Of a stretch of 45,208 bases of DNA, positions 24,931 through 32,208 are shown in pieces. The stretch comes from JAAZBA01 sp964461815 (lineage in GTDB: Bacteria > Bacillota > Clostridia > Oscillospirales > QAMX01): contig CAYWVF010000024.1 in the NCBI GenBank assembly GCA_964461815.1, positions 1 to 45,208 on the forward strand, in the 5' to 3' direction. Within the stretch, counting starts at the first letter, position 1, and each line of letters starts with the position of its first letter. The position numbers and the translations under genes are program-made. The notes beneath the pieces are model-generated. The model worked only from the letters and a program-made list of their open reading frames with translations, searched no databases and had not been told where the DNA came from.

Positions 24931-24959
24931 ATATTACCTCTGTACGGAAGATATATCAA
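24931..24959 (-). promoter_or_regulatory. Promoter A of a four-copy promoter family
   Basis: Minus strand TTGATA, 17 bases ending AGAGG, TAATAT then GTGTACAAC. Boxes with the same core lie upstream: GTACACAA at plus 24968-24975 and TGTGTAC at 24993-24999. Copies B, C and D (27203, 28016, 25986) have the same -35, spacer length, spacer end and -10, so they probably share one regulator. Confidence 0.85.
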
Positions 24960-25010
24960 TACGACAAGTACACAATCATTCCGAAAAATAACTGTGTACT
25001 ATATACCAAA

Positions 25011-25187
25011 TTACATTCTGCCTGTTAATATGAACTCACTGTATTTATCCCTATGCTCTTCGATGAATATAACAAGTTCATAAAACCCACGTTCGTTCGC
25101 AAGTCTCTGAACCATATTTGTGTCAAACATATTTGTAAGGCCTGTGCTGCGGATTGCCAGTATCTGCTCCTTTATCTTTTCAGTCAT
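25011..25187 (-). CDS. Small protein, DUF5049-like
   Basis: A 58-residue product MTEKIKEQILAIRSTGLTNM with FDTNMVQRLANERGFYELV, the pattern of the DUF5049 family of clostridial phages. I chose ATG 25187: it overlaps the upstream DUF4314-like gene by eight bases and follows GAGGA. A longer frame to 25238 would overlap that gene by 59 bases. Function unknown. Confidence 0.78.
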   Translation of the reverse strand: MTEKIKEQILAIRSTGLTNMFDTNMVQRLANERGFYELVIFIEEHRDKYSEFILTGRM

Positions 25188-25419
25188 TTTCTGCACCGTC
25201 CTCACTGATTCTTCTACAGACATCCTCGCCGTATACAACGTTCAGGCTCGAACCGTTATCCCAAGAAACCATTATGCTGCCAATGTCATCAACACCTCTT
25301 ACGGTACCTTTCGTTCCGATTGGCGGTGCTTGGACATCGTCCATCCGCACCAGTTCAACCCTCGTACCCACCGGGAACTGCTCCCTTAAACTTTCAAGAA
25401 TGTGTTTTTCTATAAACAT
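25180..25419 (-). CDS. Small protein, DUF4314-like
   Basis: A 79-residue protein. FPVGTRVELVRMDDVQAPPI and GTKGTVRGVDDIGSIMVSWD form a small SH3/KOW-like barrel typical of DUF4314, which is common in phages and conjugative elements. It follows the cyclotransferase-like gene with one base between stop and ATG. Function unknown; nucleic-acid or protein binding is a guess. Confidence 0.85.
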   Translation of the reverse strand: MFIEKHILESLREQFPVGTRVELVRMDDVQAPPIGTKGTVRGVDDIGSIMVSWDNGSSLNVVYGEDVCRRISEDGAEND

Positions 25420-25420
25420 A

Positions 25421-25885
25421 TCACTTACCCCCGTTCGGCATATTCTTCATAACTTCTGCCTTGCACTCTTCAAATGCCGTTTCAAGGTACTTCATCGGCA
25501 AGGCGTTGTCTTCGTAGCCGTCTTTCACAGTCTGGTAGTAATACGCACTCGGCATCTCAAATCCGCCTCGCTCGGCATCGCTCATGATGTAGAACATTAC
25601 ATCCTCTTCGCCGTCCTCAGTTGCAACTGTGATGTTTTCCTTTACATAAAAGCTCGGATAGCCTTCGTAGCGGTCAAGTGCTCTTTCGCAAAGCTCTGTG
25701 ATTTTCCAAAGCAGAACCGGTACCTTTTCGCCTTCCGCTTTTTCGATGTTGCAATATCCGCCTCTTCTGAAGGTCAGCTTATACCCTTCAACAAAGCCTG
25801 TCTTGTAAATCTGTGCGAACGGACATCTTCGTGCCATCTGATAAAGATTGAGGTTCGAGCCGTAAGCTCCGTAGATTTTTTTCAT
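25421..25885 (-). CDS. Gamma-glutamylcyclotransferase/AIG2-like protein
   Basis: A 154-residue protein starting MKKIYGAYGSNLNLYQMARR, the substrate-loop signature of the GGCT/AIG2 fold, with VLLWKITELCERALDRYEGY and VKENITVATEDG further on. Known members split gamma-glutamyl or similar amide-linked adducts by cyclisation. AAAGGAAA lies before ATG 25885. An in-frame extension to 26041 exists, but promoter D lies inside it, so I reject it. The neighbouring amidoligase suggests an opposing pair that joins and removes an amino acid or peptide; the pairing is known in phage amidoligase loci, the substrate is not. Confidence 0.88.
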   Translation of the reverse strand: MKKIYGAYGSNLNLYQMARRCPFAQIYKTGFVEGYKLTFRRGGYCNIEKAEGEKVPVLLWKITELCERALDRYEGYPSFYVKENITVATEDGEEDVMFYIMSDAERGGFEMPSAYYYQTVKDGYEDNALPMKYLETAFEECKAEVMKNMPNGGK

Positions 25886-25985
25886 TGTGATATTTCCTTT
25901 CCGAGCGGATTTGATTTTGGAGTTTAATTCCGCTTCTACTGCCTTAAGGACGGCATAACCGTCCGCAGCATTTTTGCTTATGCAC

Positions 25986-26014
25986 ATATTAACTCTAAAA
26001 GGAGACGTTATCAA
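25986..26014 (-). promoter_or_regulatory. Promoter D, before the GGCT-DUF4314-DUF5049 genes
   Basis: Minus strand TTGATA, 17 bases ending AGAGT, TAATAT then GTG, as in copies A-C. Boxes TTGTGTACAAT (plus 26021-26031) and ACTACACAA (26048-26056) lie upstream. The expected transcript has a leader of roughly 90 bases before ATG 25885. Confidence 0.8.
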
Positions 26015-26041
26015 GTTGGGATTGTACACAATATATTTCAT

Positions 26042-26224
26042 TGCCGATTGTGTAGTTTACAGCCTGAGAAAACAAACCAAATATTCCGGCTGAAATCTTT
26101 TTTTGTAATACCGCCAAATTTGCCCTGTATCGGCTTGCTCGGTATTGCCAAACGGTTATACCGCCGAGCCGATTTCAGGGCGGTGTTTTTGCTCACCGCC
26201 CGCAGGCGAGGGACGTTTTGCCCC
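26042..26224 (-). other. GC-rich, hairpin-dense gap between amidoligase and GGCT genes
   Basis: About 180 bases without a credible gene. The minus strand holds GGGCGGTG/CACCGCCC (8-bp perfect stem, loop eight) and a longer imperfect stem CGGCTCGGCGGTAT/ATACCGAGCAAGCCG. No T run follows the first. It may be the folded 3' end of the amidoligase mRNA, a remnant gene or a small RNA. Confidence 0.45.
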
Positions 26225-27148
26225 TTATGCTCTGTGCGACCATGCACTGTTGCCTGTAAGCTTTGCGGTAAGGTGTTCTCTGCAGTTTGCGAACTCGTCA
26301 CCGCTAAGTCCCATTCGGCAAAGCCAAGTTCTCATCACGAACTTCTTATTGCTGTTCGTGCTTTTTCTTGAGCTTGCTGAAGTTTGGTTCAAGGCTTGGT
26401 TGCTCATTGCAAGGCACATTACAATCCAAGCTCGTAATTTTCCTGCGTGGAGCTTTCCGTCAAAGTTGAAAAGTCTAAATTCAACTGTGTGCTTTGTAAA
26501 GGCTGCGTGGAGGTTCAGGCAATGGTATCGGCTTTCGTTGTAATGTCCGTTTCGGTTGTAGTTCGTACCGTGTGCTGTGTACCATACGTCTGCGAGCTTT
26601 GAGAAGGTGTTCGGTCTTTGTCTTTTGATTTCGTTTATCAAGGTTTCGTTCATCTTCTTGCAGTATTGCATTCTTCGGCTGTCGACCTCAAGTGCCTCGT
26701 AGATAAGGTCTTCCTTGCTTGCCATCAGGTTTACAAGGTTGCAGAGGCTTTTCGGTGTGTGCTTGCCCAAGCCGATGTGAATGTGAACCCCTGTGCAGTA
26801 TTTCGGACCGCTTACCATTCCGCTTTTTCTAAGCTTTCTTACAAGCTCCTGCAATGTTGGTATGTCCTCGTATGTAAGGATTGGGCTGACCGCCTCAACG
26901 CTGTACTCACTGCCTGCCGATGTAAATGTTCCGTTTACATTCTTGTAGCAGTGGATGCTTGCATCCCTTTGGAATTTCCAAGCTCTGCCTTGCGTATCTC
27001 TTACTTCGTAAGTGTCGTATCCTCCGCCGACATAGTGTACTTCTGTTCCGAAGAACTCGGCAGCAGTTTCGGCAGCCTTTCTTCTTGTAAGTCCTGTGCC
27101 TTCAATCTCAACTCCGATTGTTTGGTTTCTTAAGTCCTGTGTGTTCAT
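26225..27148 (-). CDS. Amidoligase (Amidoligase_2 / COOH-NH2 ligase family)
   Basis: A 307-residue enzyme of the glutamine-synthetase-like amidoligase superfamily. Motifs are NQTIGVEIEGTGLTRRKAAE, the glutamate-rich strand AGSEYSVEAVSPIL, CTGVHIHIGLG with paired histidines, and KHTVEFRLFNFDGK, which together make the metal/ATP site. Such ligases join a carboxylate to an amine. I start at ATG 27148 after AAAGGAG; a longer frame to 27202 would overlap the promoter. The last 40 residues (MRTWLCRMGLSGDE and GNSAW) are not part of the catalytic core and recur in the protein encoded upstream. Promoter B and a palindromic operator lie upstream. Confidence 0.9.
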   Translation of the reverse strand: MNTQDLRNQTIGVEIEGTGLTRRKAAETAAEFFGTEVHYVGGGYDTYEVRDTQGRAWKFQRDASIHCYKNVNGTFTSAGSEYSVEAVSPILTYEDIPTLQELVRKLRKSGMVSGPKYCTGVHIHIGLGKHTPKSLCNLVNLMASKEDLIYEALEVDSRRMQYCKKMNETLINEIKRQRPNTFSKLADVWYTAHGTNYNRNGHYNESRYHCLNLHAAFTKHTVEFRLFNFDGKLHAGKLRAWIVMCLAMSNQALNQTSASSRKSTNSNKKFVMRTWLCRMGLSGDEFANCREHLTAKLTGNSAWSHRA

Positions 27149-27202
27149 TTTGTAGTCTCCTTTTAAAGTTAATTTTTGGTTTGTTTTACTTTTGTTGTAC
27201 AC

Positions 27203-27231
27203 ATATTACCTCTAAAAGGGGACTATATCAA
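27203..27231 (-). promoter_or_regulatory. Promoter B, before the amidoligase
   Basis: Minus strand TTGATA, 17 bases ending AGAGG, TAATAT then GTGTACAAC. The transcript would start about 45-50 bases before ATG 27148. Confidence 0.85.
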
Positions 27232-27239
27232 TACGATTA

Positions 27240-27293
27240 GTACACAATATATTGTGGTTTATATTGCGATATGTACACAATTTGTGTACATAT
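27240..27293. promoter_or_regulatory. Palindromic operator boxes upstream of promoter B
   Basis: A 25-base palindrome (27269-27293, arms ATATGTACACAA and TTGTGTACATAT, odd central base) lies 37 bases before the -35 box. A second, shorter dyad CACAATATATTGTG with an added GTAC lies between them. The same TACACAA/TTGTGTA half-sites occur near copies A, C and D, so a dimeric regulator probably binds all four. Confidence 0.75.
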
Positions 27294-27298
27294 TGTGC

Positions 27299-27982
27299 TT
27301 AATCATTTTCGGACATTCCGTATCTGAATGCTGAATTGCCTATAAGGTTTTTCATAAGCTCTTTTCGGAGCGGTTTATGTTCTGCCCCCGACAAGCCTAT
27401 TCTGTTAAGGAAGGTTCGCATTGCAAACTTCTCATTGTCGATAGGCTTTTCTTTTGCCGTCACTCGCTTGGCGGTTGCTGCCATTTTACAGAGTGCTTTA
27501 AGAAATTCTGAATAAATAGCATCCTCTTCAGCATCAAGACTTTTGTCAAACCAATCAAACCATAAAGTGTCTGATTCGAGTTCTATCTTCAGTTCACATT
27601 CCGTCCCTATGGCTTTTTTGAAAAGAGCCTGTTTGCTTGAAATTATAGCCTTGAGATTTTCTAAAAATATTTCATTATACTCTTCAATTGGTATTTCATC
27701 TGCCGTAAAACCTATACTGACACCCTCAAATTCTAAATCTTCAGTTTCATCATTTTCTGCGACAAAGCTGTTATCGTAGAGCATTTCAATCAGGCGCTCG
27801 ATAACCTCGCTGTCGGCTCTGTCATCAAATGAAAGTGTGCCGTTCTTATCGATGGTGAAGTAATCCACCTCATAAGCGAATGTCGGTGCACCTTTGTATT
27901 TTGCATCGCAGCCTGTGAAGTTTGCGATAAGGCTTACCAGTTCCTTTCTTTTTGCTCCTGTTACGTTGTACTTGATTTCCAT
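27299..27982 (-). CDS. Virulence-like prophage protein of the amidoligase module
   Basis: A 227-residue protein starting MEIKYNVTGAKRKELVSLIA, with YKGAPTFAYEVDYFTIDKNG. This is the pattern of proteins often labelled virulence-related in clostridial mobile elements, with no established biochemistry. Residues about 40-130 are acidic. The last 40 residues (MRTFLNRIGLSGAE and GNSAF) match the C-terminal tail of the amidoligase. ATG 27982 follows ACGGAGGA; promoter C lies just upstream. Confidence 0.82.
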   Translation of the reverse strand: MEIKYNVTGAKRKELVSLIANFTGCDAKYKGAPTFAYEVDYFTIDKNGTLSFDDRADSEVIERLIEMLYDNSFVAENDETEDLEFEGVSIGFTADEIPIEEYNEIFLENLKAIISSKQALFKKAIGTECELKIELESDTLWFDWFDKSLDAEEDAIYSEFLKALCKMAATAKRVTAKEKPIDNEKFAMRTFLNRIGLSGAEHKPLRKELMKNLIGNSAFRYGMSEND

Positions 27983-28015
27983 TGTTGTTTCCTCCGTTTG
28001 TTTTTTGGTAGTCAC

Positions 28016-28044
28016 ATATTACCTCTGTGCGGAGAAGTTATCAA
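28016..28044 (-). promoter_or_regulatory. Promoter C, before the virulence-like gene
   Basis: Minus strand TTGATA, 17 bases ending AGAGG, TAATAT then GTGACTACC. Boxes here read ACTACACAA and TTGTGTAGT (plus about 28050-28085), so both half-sites carry the same CTAC variant. Confidence 0.8.
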
Positions 28045-28085
28045 GATGTGTACTACACAATTATGTGCAGACATATTTGTGTAGT

Positions 28086-29996
28086 TTACGCACAGTTCAC
28101 AATGCCGAGCATTACATAAACAACACACGGAAGTGCTACGCCGTTACCCCACATTGCGTATATTGAAGAATCCGAATACGGGTTCTTCAGCCATTTTATA
28201 ATCTGGCTTTCGGTCTTCGGCTTGGTATTTTTACCGAGTGCCGTTTTATATGTTTCAAACACCTCTGACCATTCTGCTATATCCTCGGCGGTCGGTTCTT
28301 CCGTTTCAAGACCCTCGCACCAGTAGTCCGGGAAACCCTGAAGCCGGCAGCATTCAAGCGGTGTTAATCTTCTTACTGTATATGATGGTTCAACTATGCC
28401 GTTCTGATAACCGGGATTCGTACCGTTTACAAGTGTGTTGCATACCTCTTCACGATAGCTTTGGCATTCCGCTTTCATCTGCGGATAGAACGATGCCACA
28501 GCTCCGGGGCCTTTTGCAACAACCGTCTGTGCCGTTCCGTCATCGGTAATGGAAATATCAAACTGTGCGTTTTTGCCCTGATTGTATGCCGCACGGTCAA
28601 TAGCGTAGACAGCGTGGCGGTCTGCTGTATTTAACGTGAACGATACATCTTTATTGATGCCGTCACCCTGCGGACCGTTCTCATCCTTTCGTCCAATCAT
28701 AGAGCCTTGAATGGCATAGCTTTCAACAATAGCCATACCTCCTTGATTACAAGACGGATTACCGCCGTTGCCGTCAATGGTACGAGCAGCATCAGCTTCA
28801 TATATACCGCTGTTCGGATTATCCGATTTCATGGAATTGCTGTCCTTTGCACTTATGCCATATACTTTTGGTACAAACACAGTCTGGTCATTGTTGCAGG
28901 CAAGCGTGGCACTTTTGTTATCCTGTATCAAAACACCCTTCCCTCCGCCTTCGCATCCGCATCGCACTTTCAGTGTTTTCGGTTCTTCAAATACACACTG
29001 CACTCCTTTATAGTCACTGCCGAGCAGACACTGTCCCATATTTTCAGAAAGCGGAAGACCCGGCAGACGTTCTGCCATTACCATAGGTACATTGCCTCCG
29101 CCTGTTCCTGCTCTGCCTGTAAGCGTTTGTACAGTTCCGCTTTCATCAATATTTACACGGCTGTCATTCGGATGATTTTCTATTGCAACACACATCTGAT
29201 TATCACCCATATGGGAGCGGAGTGTGTTTGTGCAGTCATCGGCATAATGACCGCCGACTCTGCTCATTATGCCGGGTTCAAAGCTGATTGGTTTATTAAT
29301 GCCTGCTTGAGCATCGGCGGCAGCTCTTTGCCACGTGTTTCTGCTCTTCGTAAAATCCCTAAACAAGCCTTCTGACTCAAATAATATTTTTCCGGCGGTT
29401 TCTCCTCCAAAATCTGCGACAAGAAAGATTCTTCTGCGTCTTTGAGGGACTCCGAAAAATTGCGCGTTGAGTATTCGGTAGGCAGCGGAGTAACCGTTTC
29501 CCAAGACCTCTCCGGCTGTGTACCATTTCTTTTCAGGCATAGGAACAGATACGGCTTTGTCTTTGATTCTGCAGATTTCTTCAAGGACTGTCCTAAAGTC
29601 TTGTCCCTTAGCACTTGACAAAGCTCCCGGCACATTTTCCCACACAATCCATCTCGGATATTTTCCATTGGTTGCACACCTCATTTCTTTTATAACTCTA
29701 ATTGCCTCGAAAAACATCGAGGACTTTTCACCTGCCAAGCCGGAGCGATTACCCGCAAGGCTCAGGTTCTGACACGGACTTCCGAATGTGATTATATCAA
29801 CAGGCTCTATCTCCGCTCCGTTCATTTTGGAAATATCACCATAGTGTTTCATATTCGGAAACCGTCTCGTAGTTACCCTTATACAAAAAGGCTCTATCTC
29901 CGATGCCCATACAGGTGTGATGCCTGTCATAGCACCTGCAAGCGGAAAACCTCCGCTGCCATCGAAGAGTGAGCCGAGTGTAAGATTATTCTGCAT
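28086..29996 (-). CDS. C5 cytosine DNA methyltransferase with large variable region
   Basis: A 636-residue Dcm-type methylase. Motif I is LFDGSGGFPLAG, motif IV FGSPCQNLS with the nucleophile Cys75, motif VI VWENVPG, motif VIII FFGVPQRRRRIFLV, motif IX RRLTPLECCRLQGFP and motif X YAMWGNGVALP. About 310 residues separate motifs VIII and IX, far more than in a single-specificity enzyme. This stretch repeats units such as TVQTLTGRAGTGGGN, ARTIDGNGGNPS and CNTLVNGTNPGYQ. No restriction endonuclease is adjacent, so it probably protects phage DNA. It overlaps the ParB-methylase gene by 11 bases. Confidence 0.94.
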   Translation of the reverse strand: MQNNLTLGSLFDGSGGFPLAGAMTGITPVWASEIEPFCIRVTTRRFPNMKHYGDISKMNGAEIEPVDIITFGSPCQNLSLAGNRSGLAGEKSSMFFEAIRVIKEMRCATNGKYPRWIVWENVPGALSSAKGQDFRTVLEEICRIKDKAVSVPMPEKKWYTAGEVLGNGYSAAYRILNAQFFGVPQRRRRIFLVADFGGETAGKILFESEGLFRDFTKSRNTWQRAAADAQAGINKPISFEPGIMSRVGGHYADDCTNTLRSHMGDNQMCVAIENHPNDSRVNIDESGTVQTLTGRAGTGGGNVPMVMAERLPGLPLSENMGQCLLGSDYKGVQCVFEEPKTLKVRCGCEGGGKGVLIQDNKSATLACNNDQTVFVPKVYGISAKDSNSMKSDNPNSGIYEADAARTIDGNGGNPSCNQGGMAIVESYAIQGSMIGRKDENGPQGDGINKDVSFTLNTADRHAVYAIDRAAYNQGKNAQFDISITDDGTAQTVVAKGPGAVASFYPQMKAECQSYREEVCNTLVNGTNPGYQNGIVEPSYTVRRLTPLECCRLQGFPDYWCEGLETEEPTAEDIAEWSEVFETYKTALGKNTKPKTESQIIKWLKNPYSDSSIYAMWGNGVALPCVVYVMLGIVNCA

Positions 29997-31287
29997 TGAC
30001 CGATACCTCCATACCCTCTATCTCTGAAAACGGTATCTTCTCGCCATTACGGATAAGATACACATCACTGTCAGATTCCTTGAAAGCAATGTACCGCTTT
30101 ACTATAACGTCAACGAACTTCTCATCAAGCTCAATCGCATAACATATACGGTCAGTCGGCTCACACGCAATCAATGTACTTCCGCTGCCGCCGAACGGCT
30201 CAAGCACAAGTGAGTTGACCACACTTGAGTTCTGTATCGGATATGCCACAAGCGGTATAGGCTTTGTGGTCGGATGCAGTTCTGATTTTTTCGGCTTGTC
30301 AAAGTTCCACACAGTCCTCTGTTTTCTGTCCGAGTACCACTTATGCCCGGCGGTAGGTTTCCAGCCGACCAACACAGGTTCATGGCAATACTGATAATCG
30401 CATCTGCCAAGTACGGGAGAGTTCTTCACCCATATACACGTCTGGTGGCAGAAGAAACCTGCATCACGGAACGCTGTTCTGAAATTTATGCTTTCCTTGT
30501 CTGCATGGAACACATAAATGCTTGCGCCGTCCGCACACACATCATACATTCCCTTGAATGCAGAAAAGAGAAATTCATAAAATTTCTTATCTTCCATACT
30601 GTCATTCTGAATTGTACCTGCCGTACCTTCGTATGCGACATTATACGGCGGGTCCGTCACGATAAGGTTTGCCTTTTTGCCTTCCATCAAAGTTTCGTAT
30701 GTTTCTGCCTTTGTACTGTCACCGCAGATGAGTCTGTGTTTGCCGAGTACCCACACATCACCCTGTTTTGATATAGGGTTTTCCGGCAGAGTCAGGTCAG
30801 CATCATCTTCCTTGACTTCGCCTTCCTTTGATTTTGCAAGCAACTCGTTAAGTGCCTCTTCAGTAAACGCAGACATTTCAAGCTCAATGTCACCGCTGTC
30901 TTTTATATCCTGCAGAATATCAGCGGACATCTTCATATCAAGCTCTGAAAATTCCTGTATTTTATTGTCCGCCATAAGATCAGCATACTCCGATGCTTCG
31001 CTTTCATAGTCCTGAAAATCAACAGGTACTTGCTTTGCACCGATTTCTTTAGCGGCAAGAAGTCTGCCGTGACCTTTTACTACAAACCCGGAGCGGTTCG
31101 ATACCACAATCGGATGTCTCCAGCCCTGTCGCTTTATAATTTTAGCAAGAGCTGTTATCTGTTCTTTAGGATGCTTATTCGGATTCCTCGGATTGCCTAC
31201 CAAGCTGTCTGTATCGACAATCTTATCGTGAGCACAAAATACCGATACACCATCCGCAGTTGCTTTCGGTTCAATATGTTCTATCAT
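29986..31287 (-). CDS. ParB-domain N6/N4 DNA methyltransferase
   Basis: A 433-residue protein. The N-terminal ParB/Srx-like domain (about 22-110) contains GHGRLLAAKEIG. The methylase domain (about 170-420) has IVTDPPYNV (DPPY at 212-215) and LEPFGGSGST for AdoMet binding, in the beta-class order. Such fusions are common beside phage terminases and probably modify phage DNA against restriction. I use ATG 31287 after GAGGTG; GTG 31290 is possible. It overlaps the HTH/zinc gene upstream. Confidence 0.94.
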   Translation of the reverse strand: MIEHIEPKATADGVSVFCAHDKIVDTDSLVGNPRNPNKHPKEQITALAKIIKRQGWRHPIVVSNRSGFVVKGHGRLLAAKEIGAKQVPVDFQDYESEASEYADLMADNKIQEFSELDMKMSADILQDIKDSGDIELEMSAFTEEALNELLAKSKEGEVKEDDADLTLPENPISKQGDVWVLGKHRLICGDSTKAETYETLMEGKKANLIVTDPPYNVAYEGTAGTIQNDSMEDKKFYEFLFSAFKGMYDVCADGASIYVFHADKESINFRTAFRDAGFFCHQTCIWVKNSPVLGRCDYQYCHEPVLVGWKPTAGHKWYSDRKQRTVWNFDKPKKSELHPTTKPIPLVAYPIQNSSVVNSLVLEPFGGSGSTLIACEPTDRICYAIELDEKFVDVIVKRYIAFKESDSDVYLIRNGEKIPFSEIEGMEVSVNAE

Positions 31288-31585
31288 CACTTTTCACCTC
31301 GTTATTCAATCTCCAATGTTCTTTTCTGCACTTATCCGAGCAGAATGTTTTCTTCTTTTTTCCGGCTGTGTGCTTAAGCCGTTTTCCGCAGTTCTTACAG
31401 ATAAGTCCAAGCTGTACTGACACATCATTGTTCATTGCTACTACAGGGCCGATACCAATAAGACCGTTTCGCTTACAGTATCCTTTCACCGTACTGAGCG
31501 GCAGAACAAGTGTTGTTGCGATATGCTTGTAGCCAAAGCCGTCAAGCCTCATTTTCCGAATTTTCTTTTTCTGTTCTTCTGTCAT
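31271..31585 (-). CDS. HTH and zinc-cluster protein, start of the accessory/late block
   Basis: A 104-residue paralogue of the protein at 3357-3770. It has an N-terminal HTH (GFGYKHIATTLVLPLSTVKG), a short linker, then CKNCGKRLKHTAGKKKKTFC with SDKC-R at residues about 62-84, a zinc knuckle. The second zinc unit of the paralogue is missing. It is first after a terminator and the cos-like repeat, so it may regulate the block that follows. Function is inferred from composition. Confidence 0.8.
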   Translation of the reverse strand: MTEEQKKKIRKMRLDGFGYKHIATTLVLPLSTVKGYCKRNGLIGIGPVVAMNNDVSVQLGLICKNCGKRLKHTAGKKKKTFCSDKCRKEHWRLNNEVKSDDRTY

Positions 31586-31604
31586 AAACTTCTGCCTTTC
31601 TGCA

Positions 31605-31644
31605 ATAAAAAACGCACATTCCGTGACGATTTGGAATATGCGTT
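31605..31644 (-). terminator. Intrinsic terminator ending the early block
   Basis: Minus-strand stem AACGCATATTCC/GGAATGTGCGTT (one mismatch) with a ten-base loop, followed by TTTTTTATT. It lies between the HNH gene and the HTH/zinc gene, dividing early from accessory/late genes. Confidence 0.85.
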
Positions 31645-31697
31645 AAATACAAACTATTATTTAATTTTGCGATATTTATTTCACGGGACCATTAAGG

Positions 31698-31747
31698 CCC
31701 CCTTTTTGAATTTTGCGAAAATTTACGCAAAGCTGGGCGGCGGTCTT
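31698..31747 (+). repeat. 50-bp direct repeat, right copy (candidate cos region)
   Basis: Near-identical to 129-178 (about 44 of 50), with the same palindromic core at 31712-31731. It lies in the 221-base gap after the HNH gene; HK97-like cos phages carry an HNH nuclease beside cos. A C-rich run and GGGCGGCGGTC flank the core. The cleavage site itself cannot be read from sequence. Confidence 0.6.
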
Positions 31748-31806
31748 CTGACATACCCATTTTCAGGATTATGACCGCCCCTCCCGTCATATATAAATAT
31801 ATTATT

Positions 31807-32163
31807 TTAATATCTATACGATGGTGTGCTGTCCTCATTGCCTGTCTTGTTATCGTGGCACGGCTTGCACAACGCCTGCCAGTTGTTTTCATCCCACATC
31901 AGCTGTTCATTACCACGATGCGGAACGATATGGTCAACTACCGTTGCCTCTATGTATTTACCATCGGCTTTGCATTTCTCGCACAGCGGATGTTTCTTCA
32001 AGAACAGCTTCCTCTTCCTCTGCCACTTTGAATTATATCCTCGCTTGCCTGCTGACCTCACCACTTCCGGGTGCAAGGGCAGGTGTTCTGCACAGTACTT
32101 ACCGCCGTCAATCAGCTTTGCACAGCCGGGATGTTGGCAGGGATTTCTCGGTCTATACGGCAT
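31807..32163 (-). CDS. HNH endonuclease
   Basis: A 118-residue nuclease. It shows a zinc pair CQHPGCAKLI, CEKCKADGKYIEATVVDHIV with the catalytic His of the DH pair, then the NWQALCKPCHDNKTG ending. Small HNH proteins at this position help terminase cut cos ends in HK97-type phages. It follows the ArpU-like regulator. Confidence 0.93.
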   Translation of the reverse strand: MPYRPRNPCQHPGCAKLIDGGKYCAEHLPLHPEVVRSAGKRGYNSKWQRKRKLFLKKHPLCEKCKADGKYIEATVVDHIVPHRGNEQLMWDENNWQALCKPCHDNKTGNEDSTPSYRY

Positions 32164-32208
32164 CCTTTACCTCCTTATACATTTCCCATACTAATATTTT
32201 AGCATATC

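Noticed and set aside
25886..26041. N-terminal extension of the GGCT-like protein
   Set aside because: The frame is open, but it contains promoter D, and the GGCT fold begins exactly at ATG 25885 with a good ribosome site.
26038..26301. An 87-codon minus-strand frame between GGCT and amidoligase genes
   Set aside because: It overlaps the amidoligase C-terminus in another frame, runs through the hairpins and has no ribosome site.
28707..29375. Plus-strand open frame of 222 codons opposite the C5 methylase
   Set aside because: It is antisense to conserved methylase coding sequence and has low-quality composition.
31271..31585. Reading this protein as a sigma factor
   Set aside because: The HTH resembles region 4, but there is no region 2 and the rest is a zinc knuckle, so a DNA-binding accessory protein is the safer call.
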